DNA of 64,000 bases from Phylloscopus collybita (GCA_027886175.1 JAJNNQ010000016.1:1741001-1805000), one strand, 5' to 3'; positions 32,693 to 46,553 are shown, numbered from the stretch's first letter. Program-made: numbers and translations. Notes: generated by a model from the letters alone, not told the origin.

Positions 32693-34763
32693 GAGCTGCT
32701 GCCCAGAGAGAGCTTTGTGTACAGATGGAATCGTGACACCAAGATAAAAGAACACCAACTTCCATTTGTACACTTGTTGGCTTTGTACATTTAGTAATTT
32801 CATATGTCAGCCTGCTCAGTGGCCTCCAAATTGTGTGTTTGGTGTCCCGACAAGCAAGTGGCTCATTACCTCCAGCCTGAAATAAAATATCATGGTGCTC
32901 TGGGATAATGTCTAAGGTAGGAAGGATTTTCAAAGCCTGGGTTACAAGCTAAAATGTCAGGGTGGCCCCAAATACTCTTGGTCCATCTTCTGCAAAGACA
33001 TTTAATGGGCAAGTGCACAGCTGAGGAATTAACAAGGAAGATGCAGAGGGGAAAATGAGAGAGTGGAAGTTTAAAAGGTATCTATTTTACATCCAGTCTT
33101 GACCCTCACTGCCTTAAAACCTCTGTCTTCTTACTGTATGAGCAAAAAGATAATGTTCTGACTTAATTTCTGTTTAGCAGAGCATACTTGAACTTTGAAC
33201 AAGAACAGATTAGTTCATCCTGTATTATTCTAGTTTCATCCACAGAATCTGTCTTCATGTGTTTTACACACACATGGAAGGACATGGACAACCACCCCTT
33301 GACAGGCAGGTACAGATATTGTCAAAAAGCAATTTAAAAAAAAACCCACAGGGGGTTTGCATGGAGTTCGAGATCATCTTAACCAAAGCTCTAAAGAGGC
33401 CCAGGCTGGAAAATGAAACCTTTATTAATTTAATTCCTCCACTCCCAGTTGGTGGCTTGAGAAAGGCACCACAGAACATGGCTGCATTCTGCTTTCCACA
33501 TTTAAACACAAGGAAATCAATGCCAGTCTTGTAAAATGATTTATTACCTGTCAGCACCTGATCTAAAGAGGAAGAAAGCACAATCTCTTCTACTTTTATC
33601 ATTGTCCACTGGTGTGGAAAATAATCATCTGGTAACCAAGAAGAGGTTAGCTGCAGTGCCAACAATTTGGAGGGCATTTCAAACAGGCACCTAATAGGTA
33701 CTTCACAAGTTAAGTAACTGGGATAGGTCAATTCTCTTTCACCTGGGGACAGAGGGACAAGAGAAGTGCTCTTTGGTGCACACCAGTTTGTTCTAGGGAG
33801 AAAATATCCACGTATTAATGTGCAGAAGTTCCAGCACATGGATTGCTTGGTCAGGAGAGACAGCAGCTCCCAGCTGTGTGCTGTGCCCAGTAGAGAACAG
33901 TCCCAAGCATCATTTTCCTACCTTGCCACCCTTTAAAGCAGCTCATCCACTGCTTTAGTATAAATGCCAGAGCTTGAGGACACCTAATAAAAGGCCTTTG
34001 TAAATGATAAGTCAGCTTTGTTTTTGTTGTGGGGCTCTTCACAGAGGAGCTCAGTTTGCAGGATGCAGCACGGGTCTGCGCTACAGATGTCGAGCTTGAG
34101 TCTATAATTAGGATGCTGCCTAGAAAAAGCTTCTAGGACATTAGTTCTCACATTAGGCTGAATCACTCCTACAGCCCTCAGGCAAAAATTGTTCTGAAAT
34201 TCCTGGGGATTTTGCCTGGGTAAGGACTTTGGCCCCAGTGGGTTTCACCCAAGGTCAGTAACAAAACCTGCTCGTGTCAGCACTCCCAAAGGTTGCCCAG
34301 TGTGAGGTCTTGGAGCACAGAGGCTTCTCAGTGCTCACACATGACTCCAGTATTTTGTAACTCACCAAAGGGAGAGTGTGAGGTGTCTGGGCTCTGAAAT
34401 CACTTGCAGCACTGAGTACTCCACTGAGCACTGTTTGCCCAGTGCATAATTCCACTAAAATGCAGTTGGTTCTGGCATGGCTTCAACCCACTGTCCTTAC
34501 AAAGCATGTGGTTTCCATAACCATCCTGAAATAAATGTCTGATCAGATCCAGGTAAACTCTGATATCCTAAAATGAAAAAGCTATATATATATCAGAAGG
34601 AAAAAAAAAAATTAAAAAAGAGAATTTGTGAGGGTTTAAAGTGACCCTGCAGGTAGCTGTGGTAGCAGGGTACACAGGGCCAATGATCTTCAGTGATGTA
34701 GGTGAAAATAAAGCTGCCATTTCCAAGCATCATTTTCACTGAGAAATTTCTGTGCAGCTCAGT

Positions 34764-34785
34764 AACAAACAAACAAACAAACAAG
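34764..34785 (+). repeat. (CAAA)n microsatellite
   Basis: This is about five tandem CAAA units (AACAAACAAACAAACAAACA), a simple microsatellite. Confidence 0.9.
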
Positions 34786-35399
34786 ATCATTTAGAGTGAT
34801 TCTTCTTCCACCTTTCCATCAATGTCAACAAAACTATGATGTCAACACTTGACTTTTTTCCTATTGGAATAAAATCAAAACTGAGAGTAGATTTTCTTCC
34901 TGACTCTCTTCATATGTCACTTTCTTTTTTATTTTTTTTTTATTTGAGTGAAAAAAACAAGGAAGCAGTAGATCCTTATCCTTGGTTGTTTCGTATTTCT
35001 CCCTTTCCAAGAGGAAATATTTGGGAAAAAAAGTTAGTCTTCTCAACAAAGTAAAATTTAAAATTTGGGGGTTTAAATTGTGCTCTAAAATGCTTCAGTT
35101 CCAACATTGATTTTTGAAATGTGTGTATGCAGGGTGATATTTGGAGAGGGGTGAAATCTTGTCCTGGACTCTTGTGTCCAGTTAAAAAAAAAAGAAAAAG
35201 ACACAGGAAAGCTAAATTATTTTCTCAAGATCACCCACCCCCACTGTGCCAGTGGCACAGGCCCTCACACCCTTTTCTACCCTCTAGAGCAGGAAGAGTA
35301 GAATTCTGACCCTGGATTGCATCACAAAAGGCATTTCCAAGCTTGATCAGGCTGGGTTTGAACTGTTTTCCTTCTCTGGCAATTCCCAGAAATCATGTT

Positions 35400-35775
35400 A
35401 ATCATTTTAAGAAGATAGTTTATTTATATATATTAAAAGAATGAAGGTAAGAAAAAGGAAAGAAAAAAAAACAAATGAAACTTTTAAAATTTATTTTTCT
35501 TTCTTTACAAGTGTTTACTTTTTTATACTTAACATAAAAAGACAAAATTTGTAACTTTATTTAGTTTTATTATTTAAAGATCATTTTTTATTAGTTGTTT
35601 TGAAAAGGAGGGGTTTTTTTATTTTTCTTTTCTTACACACTTTTAGCTTTACATACGTATTACCAAAACTCATATTCTGCATTTCTAATGGTTAAACTAC
35701 ATATTAATTAAAAAAAAACAACAACAACTAATTTCTAATAAGTCTATTTTTTCTAACAAAATCTAAACTATATTA
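35400..35775 (+). other. AT-rich block
   Basis: This is a long stretch dominated by A and T with several AATAAA-like hexamers on the minus strand. It may be part of a decayed, antisense LTR, but I could not find matching ends or a duplication, so the origin is unassigned. Confidence 0.4.
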
Positions 35776-35999
35776 ACTTATAACAGCAGTGTAGCTCAAG
35801 GAGGAAAATTCCCCCCTTTGGGCACGAGCCTGACTCCATCAGCCACCTTCTGATGGTGAATAGACAGCTCTGAGATGAGCAGCTGATCCTAGGGGGGTCA
35901 CTGTGATGGGCACCAAACCTCTGTGCCACTTCTGCATGGGAGAATGGATGCCAGCATGGAGACCAGACTCCAAAACTCTGCTCATTTTTGCCCACAGGC

Positions 36000-36140
36000 T
36001 CTTTTTGTTTATTTTTGTGGGGGTTTTTTTGGTTTTTTTTGAGTTTTTTGTTTGTTTGTTTTTTGGGGGTTTTTTGTTGGTTTTTTTGTTGTTTTTTTTG
36101 GTGTTTTTTGTTTTGTTTTGTTTTGTTTTGTTTTGTGTTT
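36000..36140 (+). repeat. T/G-rich low-complexity tract with (TTTTG)n
   Basis: This stretch of T runs broken by G ends in repeated TTTTG units (about 36108-36136). Its open frames encode only Phe/Leu/Val/Cys nonsense. An A-rich tract of opposite character follows at 36210-36270. Confidence 0.9.
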
Positions 36141-36209
36141 TTTTGCTTCTTGCAGGCATCAGAGCAATTAGATAAGCTTTCAGGTTACTGTAGTTTACAT
36201 CTTGGGGAA

Positions 36210-36270
36210 GAAAAAAAATAAAACATAAAACACAAAAAACACAAACAAACCAAAACAAAAAACCAAAAAA
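36210..36270 (+). repeat. A-rich low-complexity tract
   Basis: This A-rich tract with scattered C, including AAAACA-type units, lies about 70 bases beyond the T/G-rich tract. The two could pair imperfectly in RNA. Confidence 0.85.
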
Positions 36271-37891
36271 CACCTCTTCCCTTTTGACTGAACAAGTTTT
36301 GATCTACACCTGCTCTTGCTCTCTTGCAGCTGAGAGTTTGGCTTGTCTTGTTCAACTCACAGGTCCTTCCAGTCCCTCCCTTCCCTGGTTCTTGTGTCCT
36401 GGAGCACAAACAATTTTTTTTTACTGAGAGCAGTGGTGTGAGAGCGGCTGCAGCATATGGAGGCTGACATTTAATGTTGATAGGGCATTAAGTTTATCTG
36501 CTATAAAAGCTATTTCCCTAGCAAAGAGCTGGTGAGGGAAGACCTCTGTCTTTCCTGCTAGGAGAGAGACTTGGGTTGGTGTAGGGATTCTCTTGTGGTA
36601 CCAGTTTGTTCCACAGAAACACCTTTGAAGGTAAGGCTTTAGAGGGAATCTGTTGTTTATATAGCTGGGGAAGACACCTTTGTGCAAATAAATTAATCTC
36701 TCTCTGCCCTGTTGGCAAGTGTTGCTTGAAGCTGTCAAGATTAATCCATTGACACTGGTTCTACTCCTCAAGAGAGGACATTAGTCTGTGAGATAGCTGC
36801 CTTTGCCACACCTTCTGATAAATTGTTTTGTTTCCCATGGTTAGAGAGGCATAGGAAACATTTGGGACCAGCATCTCCACAGTAGATTTTTGGAAGAAAG
36901 GCCACAAATCCCCAAGCTGAATATTTTCCCCAAGACCATTTTTTAATTTCATTTTTTAAGCAGATGCCTTAAGTGTGCTCTTAAATCTTTGCAAGGACAC
37001 TTACAAAGTGGTTTCAAAAAACTGTGGAGTATTCAGCAGCTGCTGCTGAAGTCAGTGAGACTGGCCCATGGTCACTGCTTTAAAATGAGTTAGCATTGCA
37101 GACGTAGTCTCAAGAAGAAAGCAGTGGGGAGCAGGAATGATAGCTGAAATCCTGAGCATGGTTTTGATGTGGGACAGAGATCTGTCAGGAGAGAGGCTGT
37201 GGTGTTCAGGAGCAGCTGAGGGACATGAAGCATGTGTTTTGAGTGAGAAACAACTGCTGGGGATGAGAATCAGTTTTATTACAGTCATGTCAGCCAAGAT
37301 CAAAGCCACTGTGTGTCTGGCACTCTATGTGCAGAAATTAAAAGTGTGTTGTATGTATTTCCTTTTCACAGGAAATCAAAACTAGTGAAGATGGGGTTCA
37401 GCTGACTAAATACATTAATCTAATGCCAGTTTAGTCACCTCATCATACCCAAGACCTTCATTGTGGACTGACAGGTCAAGTCTAGCAGCTGAGGCCTGCA
37501 CTGTTGCAGTGTGATAGTTGGAAGGAGTATCCCAAATGGAGTGTCAAAAATGTCATCCAGTGCCTCAGAAAAGGCAGCTGAGTGTGGTGAGTCCAAAGAC
37601 GTGTAGGAAAAGTTTAGTACAAGCAGAACCTTCAATACTGATCCTGTGAGCTGAATGTCTTACAAGAAAGAGTGTGATGGACCCAGCTGTAACAGAAATC
37701 ATGCTGGTGTGGTTTCTTTTCCTCCTTCTCTGAGTGTGCATTCATCATAACCTAGCTCTTTGTCCTCCCTTGTGTATTTTGTAACTTGAAGCTTTGTCTG
37801 CAGAGAGGTGAATGCTGAAGCCCAGCCCAAGAGCTGTGTTTGGGAAGGGCTCAGAGCAGGAGGTCTGGAAGAGCCCAGCACAGACTGAGGG

Positions 37892-37918
37892 ATGCAGGAG
37901 ATGCAGGAGATGCAGAGC
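37892..37918 (+). repeat. GAGATGCAG triplicate
   Basis: Three successive copies of a 9-base unit (GATGCAGGA). It is small and probably slippage-derived. Confidence 0.8.
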
Positions 37919-40042
37919 CCTCCTGAGGAAACCCTCACCTCCTCCACCTTGCCCAGCCCTGACTGCAAGGCAGCTTGAGTAGCTCATCCCTTGCTTAAGT
38001 CGATTCCCAGGCAAGCAGAGAGGAAGGCAGAGACAGGAGTATTTTGTTTCCAGCACCAGTGGGGTTGGAACAGTGACCCTGGTGCTGTGCAGGCAGCGCG
38101 GTGAGCTGAGCACCGAGCTGTGGCTGACAGGAGGTCAGCGGCACCACCACGCTCCTGGGGCACAGCTCAGGGCCAGGGACTCCTGCTGACATCTCACAGC
38201 TGAACTGGCACACATGGAACCAAACTGGCAGCCAGGAGAAGCCCCAGCTGTGAATGGCACCCAGCCCTTTTCAGGGCTCTGGGAAGCTCGCAGCAGGACC
38301 CTGGAGCAGGCACGGCTCCAAGGGAGCAGCAGGCACTCTGTGCCTGCTCCCTCCTGCTTGTTGGGTTCAACTCTCCATCCACCCAGTACAGTCTGCTAAT
38401 GGGATAAAAATCTCTGCCTGTATTGGCTCCTGGGGAGAAAAGCAGGTCTCTCCACGCCAGTTATCTCATAGACAACATCAAGCCTGGAGAGGTGGCGGGG
38501 GAAGGAAAACGTTTCCAACTGAGGAACTGAACTGAAAATAGCTGTGGCACTGAGTCTGCCTGCTGATTACAGCAGCTCTTCAGTTAGCAGGATTGTAGAG
38601 ACAAGGCAACAGATTAGAGAATTGGCCTTTCAGACCTTGAGGCCTAAATTCAAATTCAGCCTTAGTGCCCACAGGTGTTCCTCAGGCTGCTCACCTCCTC
38701 ATTCCCACTTGCAAAGTTCACAAACCCCAGCATGATGCATCTCTCTTCTCCTTTTCCACTTGAGGAAGGGCTGCGCTCAGACCTGTCCCTCTAGGTTTGA
38801 ACTATAAAGGACTTGCAGTGACCCCAAGGATAGGGGTCCCTTTAGATCAGGGTGAGGTTGTTCCCAACCACATTAAAATCCCTGGCCTGGAGCAGCAGAA
38901 GGGTTCAGCATCAGAGCAAGGGTGCAGTGGCAGAGCTGCTGGCTCCTCAGAGATGTGCATATCAAAATGTAAGTGTATTGGGTGGCTGTTTGAAGGAGCA
39001 GGAGCAGAACAACAGGGCTATGCTGGGTCAGGAATGACTTGTTCTAGCACAGCTGTGTGAGGGAAGCTTGCATAACACCTGCCCACACAGAGCTTAACTC
39101 AAGCTGTTGTTATCTCCTGTGTGCTGGAAGTATTTGCAAAGCAGGAGTCCATTATTTCAAGGCCACTCTAAAATGCCTCTTTCTTTGGGTCAGAGTAATT
39201 GGCCTATCCTCAATGCCTTGCTCAAGAGGTAGGAAAGCTTTAATCATATGTTTGACAAGCTGACTTGAGGGGCAAGGCTCTTTAATTTCAATTTTTTTGC
39301 TTTTCTCCTGGCTGCACAGTAATACACAGCCTGCCCAGCTAGCATGTCTCATGCTTCTGACTCATATGATATTGTGATAATAGTGTCTAGTATCAGACTA
39401 GTCATTATGTCAGTGAAAGTGTCTGAGAGAACACCACATGCAGGAGCAGCACACAAAATCACAAGCATTTTATTTACCAGGCACAGGAGAAATGCAACAG
39501 GCCAGGGCTTCAAAACAGAATTTTATGCACGTTTGGGGATAGGAGAGGTGAGCTCCATTTCAGGTCATGAGGCTGAATTGAATCTGTTGAGTGTGATGCA
39601 AGGATACAACCCCCAGGGGCTGGTGCTTTCACAGAGCCCTGGCTCTGGAGGGACCCAAATCTCCTGTGTGTGTGTTGCTGTACCTGTGGATCAGTGAACT
39701 GGACTGCTTGGTTGTTTGCCATCAAGGAAAGCATCATCCCTGAGCCTTCTCACACATCCCACGTGAATCCTGCTGTCAGAAAATGTCTCCACTTGCTGAG
39801 AACTCATCTCAGGCAGGCACTGTCAGTTCAGATGGACAGGGCCTTGCTGCTGTCGTGTCTTCGTGGGATTAATGCTTAAATATTTTAAACACTACTCCTC
39901 AACTGAGTTTTCCCAAATGTAGGGAGCACCCACTACTCTTCCAGCATGCAGAGTGGTGTGTCAGATGGAAATTCTCAGTCACTCTTTCTTTCCTATCATC
40001 TCTTTGCCTGTGTCCCAGTCACTGCCTGTCGTTTGAAATAGT

Positions 40043-40118
40043 ACAGCCCAGTTATCCCCTCACACTTTTCTTTAGGGTACAGCTCAGTTATCCCCTCACA
40101 TTCACTTTTCTTTGGGGT
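40043..40118 (+). repeat. tandem duplication, 36-40 base unit
   Basis: Two adjacent copies of a unit beginning ACAGCYCAGTTATCCCCTCA and ending CTTTTCTTTRGGGT. They are diverged by a few substitutions and a small insertion. Confidence 0.88.
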
Positions 40119-41239
40119 TTTTTTTGTTTGGTTTTTCTGCCAACAAGAGCCAGCCTCCTGGAGAATAGTCTCATTCTTCTATACCAGGGAAGATACACCT
40201 TCTCATTGGCACAATTCCTGCCAAAGGTCCCTGGTTGTAGGGTTGTGCAAGCTTCCTCTGGGGAAAATGCCCATTGTAAGCTACCAGGGCATGATTTCCC
40301 ACTCACTGCATCACCTAAACTGTCCCTTCTGTCCCAGCCCACCCTCTTATGTGCTCTAAATCACAAACTGTAGGCCACTCACCAAGTTCTCAGGCATCAC
40401 CCACCTTGAAATGGCTTTTGACAGGCAAGAGTGTCATAAAAGAACCACAGCTGCATCTCAGTCACTTTGAAGCTTGGCATTCCAGGTGTAAAGAAGACAC
40501 CTAGACTCCCTGGAGAGCTTCTGATGACCTAAGCAGATCAGCTTGGAAGTGGCTTCTGTAATTTTCTTTGCTTCTCCCGGACTCTGCAGGGAGGAGGGAT
40601 TCACAGGGCTGTGCACTGAAAGAGCAAAGCTGCTGCTGCTGAGGCAGGGATGCTGATCAGAGGTACCACCCCACCCTGCAGGGGTACATTTGTGTGGGTG
40701 GGCTGATGCAGAAATTCCCCGAGCACAGGAACTGCAGAAAGTTTTAAAGGGCTGCTTTAAAACCACATTTGTCCTCAAAACCTGTCTGTTTTCATTCCTA
40801 ACAATGCCAGTGAGAAATAGGAATAGCTTCATGGTTATTAGAGGCCCAGAAAGCAGAGGGAATTTCAGTTGTTTTTATGTCTTGAGGGCACTTCCTTTGT
40901 CATTAGTTATTTTTTTGATAATCATTGTTTTTGATAATCATTGTTTCATTCATTGTATCATTTCCCAGCACATCACCTGCAGCGTTTGCAGCTCTCACAC
41001 CCCCATTGCTGAGGTGCCTGCACGAGCAGCCTGCAATAAAGGAGCCCTTCTGATTTTCTAGTCAGGTGGTCCTGCTTTTTGTGCCCACATGGAATTTTGT
41101 GGGGTTGTTTCGGGAGCATTTTGATGGCACTGCTGCCTATCCTAAATTCCTCTGCCAAAAACCATAAAGAACGAGAGAGAGGACTTGCAGAACTCTTACA
41201 AAAGTGCTGTTGTGATTTCTTCTCAAAATGCTGTTGAAA

Positions 41240-41357
41240 GAGTCAGATCCTCACTTGTAGTGGTGCATAATTTTCTTTGCCTTGTCTGACCATCCTGGAA
41301 TGAGTCAGATCCTCAGTGGTTTTGCCTTTCCTTCATTTTGTCTGGCCATCCTGGAAT
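41240..41357 (+). repeat. tandem duplication, about 60-base unit
   Basis: Two adjacent units (41240-41301 and 41302-41357) both begin GAGTCAGATCCTCA and end CCATCCTGGAAT. They differ by small indels in the middle. This is an older local duplication in intron 9. Confidence 0.88.
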
Positions 41358-43296
41358 TGCTTCAGAATTCTGTGCAGAGCCAGGGAGGCTGCTAAAAAGC
41401 CTTGTACTGGCACAAGGAACACTGTAAACCATGTCCTGGCAAACAAATGCCTTGCACTTTGGCACCTTAGTTGTCGCTCCTAGCGAGGCAAAGCACGCAA
41501 GTCATTTATCAGAGAAGAAAACCAGTTTGGGAGGTCACAAGAGGATCCAGATTCAGAAGAGAGACATCTTTCAGGGTGTGTTCTGGTAGGACCTGTGTCA
41601 CCCTGTGACCCAGCCCATCTGTCCTCCTCCAGCCACAGGGACTGTGAGCGTTTCTTGCATTGCCCTTGCAGGTAGGTTCTCTGCCTGGGATGGGCTCCTG
41701 TAGCAGACTCAGGTGTTTGCTCAGCAGCACAAGCAGTTATCCAGGGACACTGCCCCTCCTGCCCTTTTCAGCTGAGAGCTAGACTCCTTTCTGCACAGTT
41801 CTGCCTTTGGGTGAGTCCCGTGCCCTGTGCTTGGGAAATACTTACCACGGGCTATGCAAAGAAAAGCTTTGTCCTTCAGGCAGGAAATGCAAAGAGATTT
41901 CAAGTTCTTCCTTTCAAATCCAGAGCAGAACATGTGTGACACTGGCAAAGGCTGTCACTTGGAGTCTGGCTGTGCCTGTTCCTTGGTTCTCTGTGCAATG
42001 TGCATTCCGCTCACTGGCTGTGATGAACAAACATTTATGGAATGCAGCATATTACTGTCAATATTGCTATAAAAAGAAGGGAAATGGCAGCTGTCCAAAC
42101 GAGCTGAGGAGTTTGTTACAGTCAAATAAATCCCAGGAAAAAGCAGCAAGGTAATGCATGTATGGGTGTGCAGTAATCTGCAGGTGGTAATGACAGATCT
42201 GTTAATCACAGGCCTGCACAATTAATACATTTCACTCTCTCTCCTGCCCCCCTTCTGTTAGGTATAAATTGATGTAGCCCATAGCTATATCCCCTCAACA
42301 TCTGCATGGACATATGGTGACCTTCTGGAAGGGGAGAAGGACGGGTTAAAACAAGCCTTTGTAAATAAAATACATACTTGGCAATTTTTATAGTAAAATA
42401 GATAACCTATGAATGAAACATTTGATGATACAATACTCCATCTCAGTATTGGCAATGTTCCTGCTTTGTGCTGCTCCATTCACACTGCCTCACCCTCTGT
42501 GGTGCAGTCCAGTGCCCAGCCTGGGCTTGGGGTAATCACAGCTCTTGTCACCACACAGAGGCTCTGGTGCCTTTCAGGGATGGAAAGATGCTTTCCCCAA
42601 AAGCTTTTTCCTGTTTAACTGAAGTGGATGCAACTGGAAATCACTTCATGGCTCTTTACTGCTGTCCTTGTGCTCTGACCTTCAGTGAGAGTGTGAATCC
42701 AGCTCTCTCTCCTTACAATTGCATTCATCTGTGCATAATCCAAAATTAGGTTATGCAAAGTGTCTGTGTTACGTGTGTTTAATGTAATATAGTGTCAAAC
42801 GCTGTCCACTGTGAGTCTGAGCCCTTAGGAAATACTTTTCCAGGTACTTCCACAGTTTTTCTGGGTATTTTTTTTCCTGTGCTAGGTTTATTGGCACATT
42901 GTCTGAAGTTTGGGAGGCAGGCAACCACCAAGATCCTACACATAGTTCAAGTTCTCTTTCTTCTTCTCCTGTAAAAGCTTTCCTGTCACAGAGCTCCTTT
43001 TCAAAGCAGAGAACACTCAAGAATTCCCCAGTCACATCTACTATATTTTCCTGACAAAATCAGGACATCCATGGAGAACTAATGTCTTACCTCTGCAGTT
43101 TATCTTCTGGATGCTGCTTGCATTTAAGAACATAGCCACTGATTGTTCCCAAGGCACTGCATGCATGGAGCAGAATGAGAGCTGCATCTTATTTAAATTA
43201 ATGAATAAGATGAATGAGTGCAGCATTTTCAAAACAGGCAGAAGAGGAAAGCTAGGCAATATTCACATATTAATTAAAATGAGAGCTCTCCACTAA

Positions 43297-43312
43297 AAAA
43301 AAAAAAAAAATA
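43297..43312 (+). repeat. poly-A run
   Basis: An uninterrupted A run of about 16 bases. No retroposon body is recognisable upstream of it. Confidence 0.9.
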
Positions 43313-43745
43313 GGAGTCAATTGATATTCTGACAGCTGCCCATTCATGAAATGATGGGCCTGAAAAGCACCACAGGAAGCAGGGCTTTAGTGGAGACAAA
43401 GTCATTCACTTGATGCACACTGCCAAAGGAAGCAGCCTGGGTATTGCAATTTATTCTTGTTGTGCTTGATGGGAAAAGGAATCTTAAATCCCAGCTGGAG
43501 GATTCACGGGACTGCTTTGCTCTTTAGATTTGCTTTACAGTTGTGCAGAGTCCCGCCTGGGAGACATTAGCATCAGTAATAAGTGTAGTGCTTAGCACTT
43601 AACTGTGATCTGTTTCATCTGCACCTCTCAGAGAGGCTGGCAAGGTGAGTGCAGAATTACAACCCCCCTGGCAGAGAACCTGAACAGGTATGGGGAAAAG
43701 CTGGGTCATATGGCCAAGGTGGGACAATGAAGTGAAATGGTGAGC

Positions 43746-44050
43746 TGATGCTGTCCAAGATCACAGCGACACGGACTCCGAGGTCAGGAGGCTGAAATTA
43801 CTCTAAAACTTTATTACCTGGGAATTTCTTCCCTTTATACTGTTTTACAAAGAACCACCCAAGGGGTGGAAGAAAGACAAACTTCTTCAATCACATTGGT
43901 CAAGTCAGAGGGACATCAAGAGAAGTCCCTCCTAGGGAAAGGAATGCAAACAAAGGTCACAGTTAGGAAAACATGTCTCTTGTTAGCAGAACAGTGTCTG
44001 GGAAAGAGTTTCAGAGAACCCAAAACATCACAGCACTAACCATGACTACA
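43746..44050 (-). mobile_element. solo LTR, ERVK-like family A, copy 3
   Basis: This 305-base TG...CA element is homologous to 653-960 and to the inverse of 1263-1576. It is flanked by GTGAGC (43740-43745) and GTGGGC (44051-44056), a 6-bp duplication with one mismatch. A minus-strand poly(A) signal lies at 43810-43815 (complement of TTTATT), preceded on that strand by a TATAAAGGG-like box. It is oriented antisense to CACNA1C, with no internal viral sequence. Confidence 0.87.
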
Positions 44051-46491
44051 GTGGGCAAGTGACTTCAGGTCCCTCTGACCTCAAATGCCAGTGTGGGCAA
44101 AAAAGGTTGGTTTGACCCATATTTTGCAAAGTCATTGGTTACCAGCAGACACTGGCATATTGGAGAAATCAGAGTCTGAGTGAGCATATTGTAAAAGTTA
44201 ATCAAAAGTATTGTTGTTTTTTGTAAATCTGAAAACTCACTACGAGGCTCCTTCACTATGAATAGTGCTGGACAGTCATGGTGTTTCACATCAGGTACCT
44301 AACCCAAGGACGTAGAGTAAATGTCTTTTTTAGCCTGTCCATGCAACTGAGGGGCACATCAGCGTGGCATTCTGAAAACCTGTGTTTGGAATCTGTCTGC
44401 CCCTGTAGCCTAACTCAAACAGCTAAATCAGACAATATACCTAGTTTTATAGTTAATGCCCAGATCTGCAAAGTCATGTAGCAACATGTCCCATTAAAAT
44501 CTGGGAAAAGTTTGTTTTGTCTCTGCAACTGGAATTGGGCACCCTTTGCCCAAGCAAGACTGCCTCCGAGTCTTAAAATGTCACAGTATTAAAGGGAGAT
44601 CCAGCAAGAAGTGTGACAGCGTTATATAATCCATGGAAATAAATCTGAATATTAAAATTACTTCCACTGCCAAGATGACAAGCATTTCATAAATGCAAGG
44701 TGCAAGAGTGGAAATGATATTTCTGAAGCGGGAAGCAAACATTGCTCTCCAAGTGTGCGAAGGGAAAATTGTCTCAGGACTGCACAGAAGGGTGTTTGCT
44801 GGTGCCAGCTCTCTGTTTCAGTGGCTGGCTGTCTTTTGGCAACCTGCCACCCAATAATTCACTGCATGCCCATGGGGCACTTCATGGGAGGAGGGACATA
44901 TGTTAGTGCAAGAGCAGAGCTGGTTATCAGTGCCTGATGCCAGTGACAAGGAACAGAGGCTCTCAAAGGGTCTTGCACATCTGTCTAGTCAGTCACAGAC
45001 TGCAGGCTCTGCTCTTATTTTCCTCTGTCTGTTAGCTCTCAGAGCCAGAATTAGCATAACACGAAGCATTTTTCAGGTTTGTTTTTAAGCCATGCAGCTT
45101 TTGGTGCTGCTTTAACTGCTGCAAGAGTGCCATGGAAGTGATGTGGAATTGGAGTTGAGGCAGTCCAGGAGAAAAAGTCTTTATTCAGTGATGAGCCACA
45201 CCGTGGCAAGATGTGAGAAGTGCAAAGGCTTCAAAAGGAACTGGAGAGAGAACATCAAACCTATTGGTCCTTGTGATTGGCACTCTGTTGAAACTATGAG
45301 ATACTTGCCTGCTTTTAAAGAGTTTTTGACTTCCCTTTTAAAAAAATGCCATCTGTGCTACCTAGAGAATATGTAACTAATGGGAGATTTCACCAGCTCT
45401 AGTGGGTTATGGATACAATGATAAATATTAAAAAAAAGAGATTCCCATGTAAGCAAGACACCATGATTTGTGTCTTTGCATATTTTTTGCCTTTGTCTCA
45501 ATTCCCCAAAATTACAGGGAGGAAATGGCCATTGAGATGGCATTGTCTGTATGCCATGGTCCTAAACACAGCTCTGGTCTGGACTTGAGCCCACCATTTA
45601 GAAAAAACATCTCTTCCTGATTAAAACATTCCTGTGGTGGATTTACCACCAGCATTCTTGGTACATGGCTCCAGTAATTAATTACCCGGACTGCAAAAAA
45701 TGCCTGCCTTGTTTCCAGACTGGAGCCAGGGTGTGGGCACAGGGTCTGGCTTCTCTGAGAACTGAGTCAGATAAGAAAGCCATCTGGGCTATGTTTGGTC
45801 TGCTTCCTCTCATATTCAGCCCCAGTTTATGCACAACTCTGCCGCAGCATCTTCCATTTCCTGGTTTTGTTAACTGGCCCGGGTGAACCTCGCAGCACTG
45901 CACACCTGATCATCCCCTGGCAATCTGGGTGGTGTGAGGTGCCAGGTAAAGAGGTTGTGCTTCTGAGAGCACATGGCATTGGGGAACACAGCCCTAATGT
46001 CCTCTCTGTCCTGACCTTTATCCTCTAGACCACCATTCCTCTAACAGTTCGTACCATCCCAATACTTTTGATTGTCCTTACCATTTTCCATCGGTGCAGT
46101 GTAACGAGCTCCTGTGAAGTGGTGCCAGCAAAGTGATCCCTGGGGTCTCTTCAGCCCCTGTACCACTGCACCTGCATCTCTCACTCACTGAAGTTTGACT
46201 CTCTTCAGGAGTAAGGTCAGGAAAGTACGAGGTGGACTCTAAGATGTCTCTGGGATATGACCCCTAAACTTAAATTCATTAAGTTCACGTTCTCAGGAGC
46301 CAGATACAAAAAAAAAAAAGAAAAAAAACAAATGAGAGTTGTGCTCTGACGGTCTGTTGGTGATATTTCATGTCTCTGTGTACCATTGTTTTGCATTTTG
46401 CACTTTTGACTGACATGATTAAGTTTTCAGGCAGAAGTGGATATCACGTGTAAGCGGAGTTCCTTGTTCTTTTCTTTTGCCTGTCACTGGC

Positions 46492-46497
46492 TGCATG
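46492..46497 (+). promoter_or_regulatory. TGCATG motif upstream of exon 9*
   Basis: This is an exact RBFOX-type UGCAUG hexamer ending 56 bases before exon 9*. RBFOX proteins generally repress exons when bound upstream, and published work on CaV1.2 reports Fox-mediated repression of exon 9*. The position fits that model. Confidence 0.7.
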
Positions 46498-46553
46498 TTC
46501 TCTGTTGATGTCTTGTTCCTGGTACTTGACACTGACCATCTTGTCTGTGAAAG

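Noticed and set aside
33264..33839. A 191-codon open frame on the minus strand in intron 9
   Set aside because: No recognisable domain, signal or family pattern. It lies in ordinary intron sequence, and its length is within chance for 64 kb read in six frames.
35988..36221. Phe/Leu-rich frames that could look like a transmembrane protein
   Set aside because: They translate a T/G low-complexity tract. There is no real coding signal.
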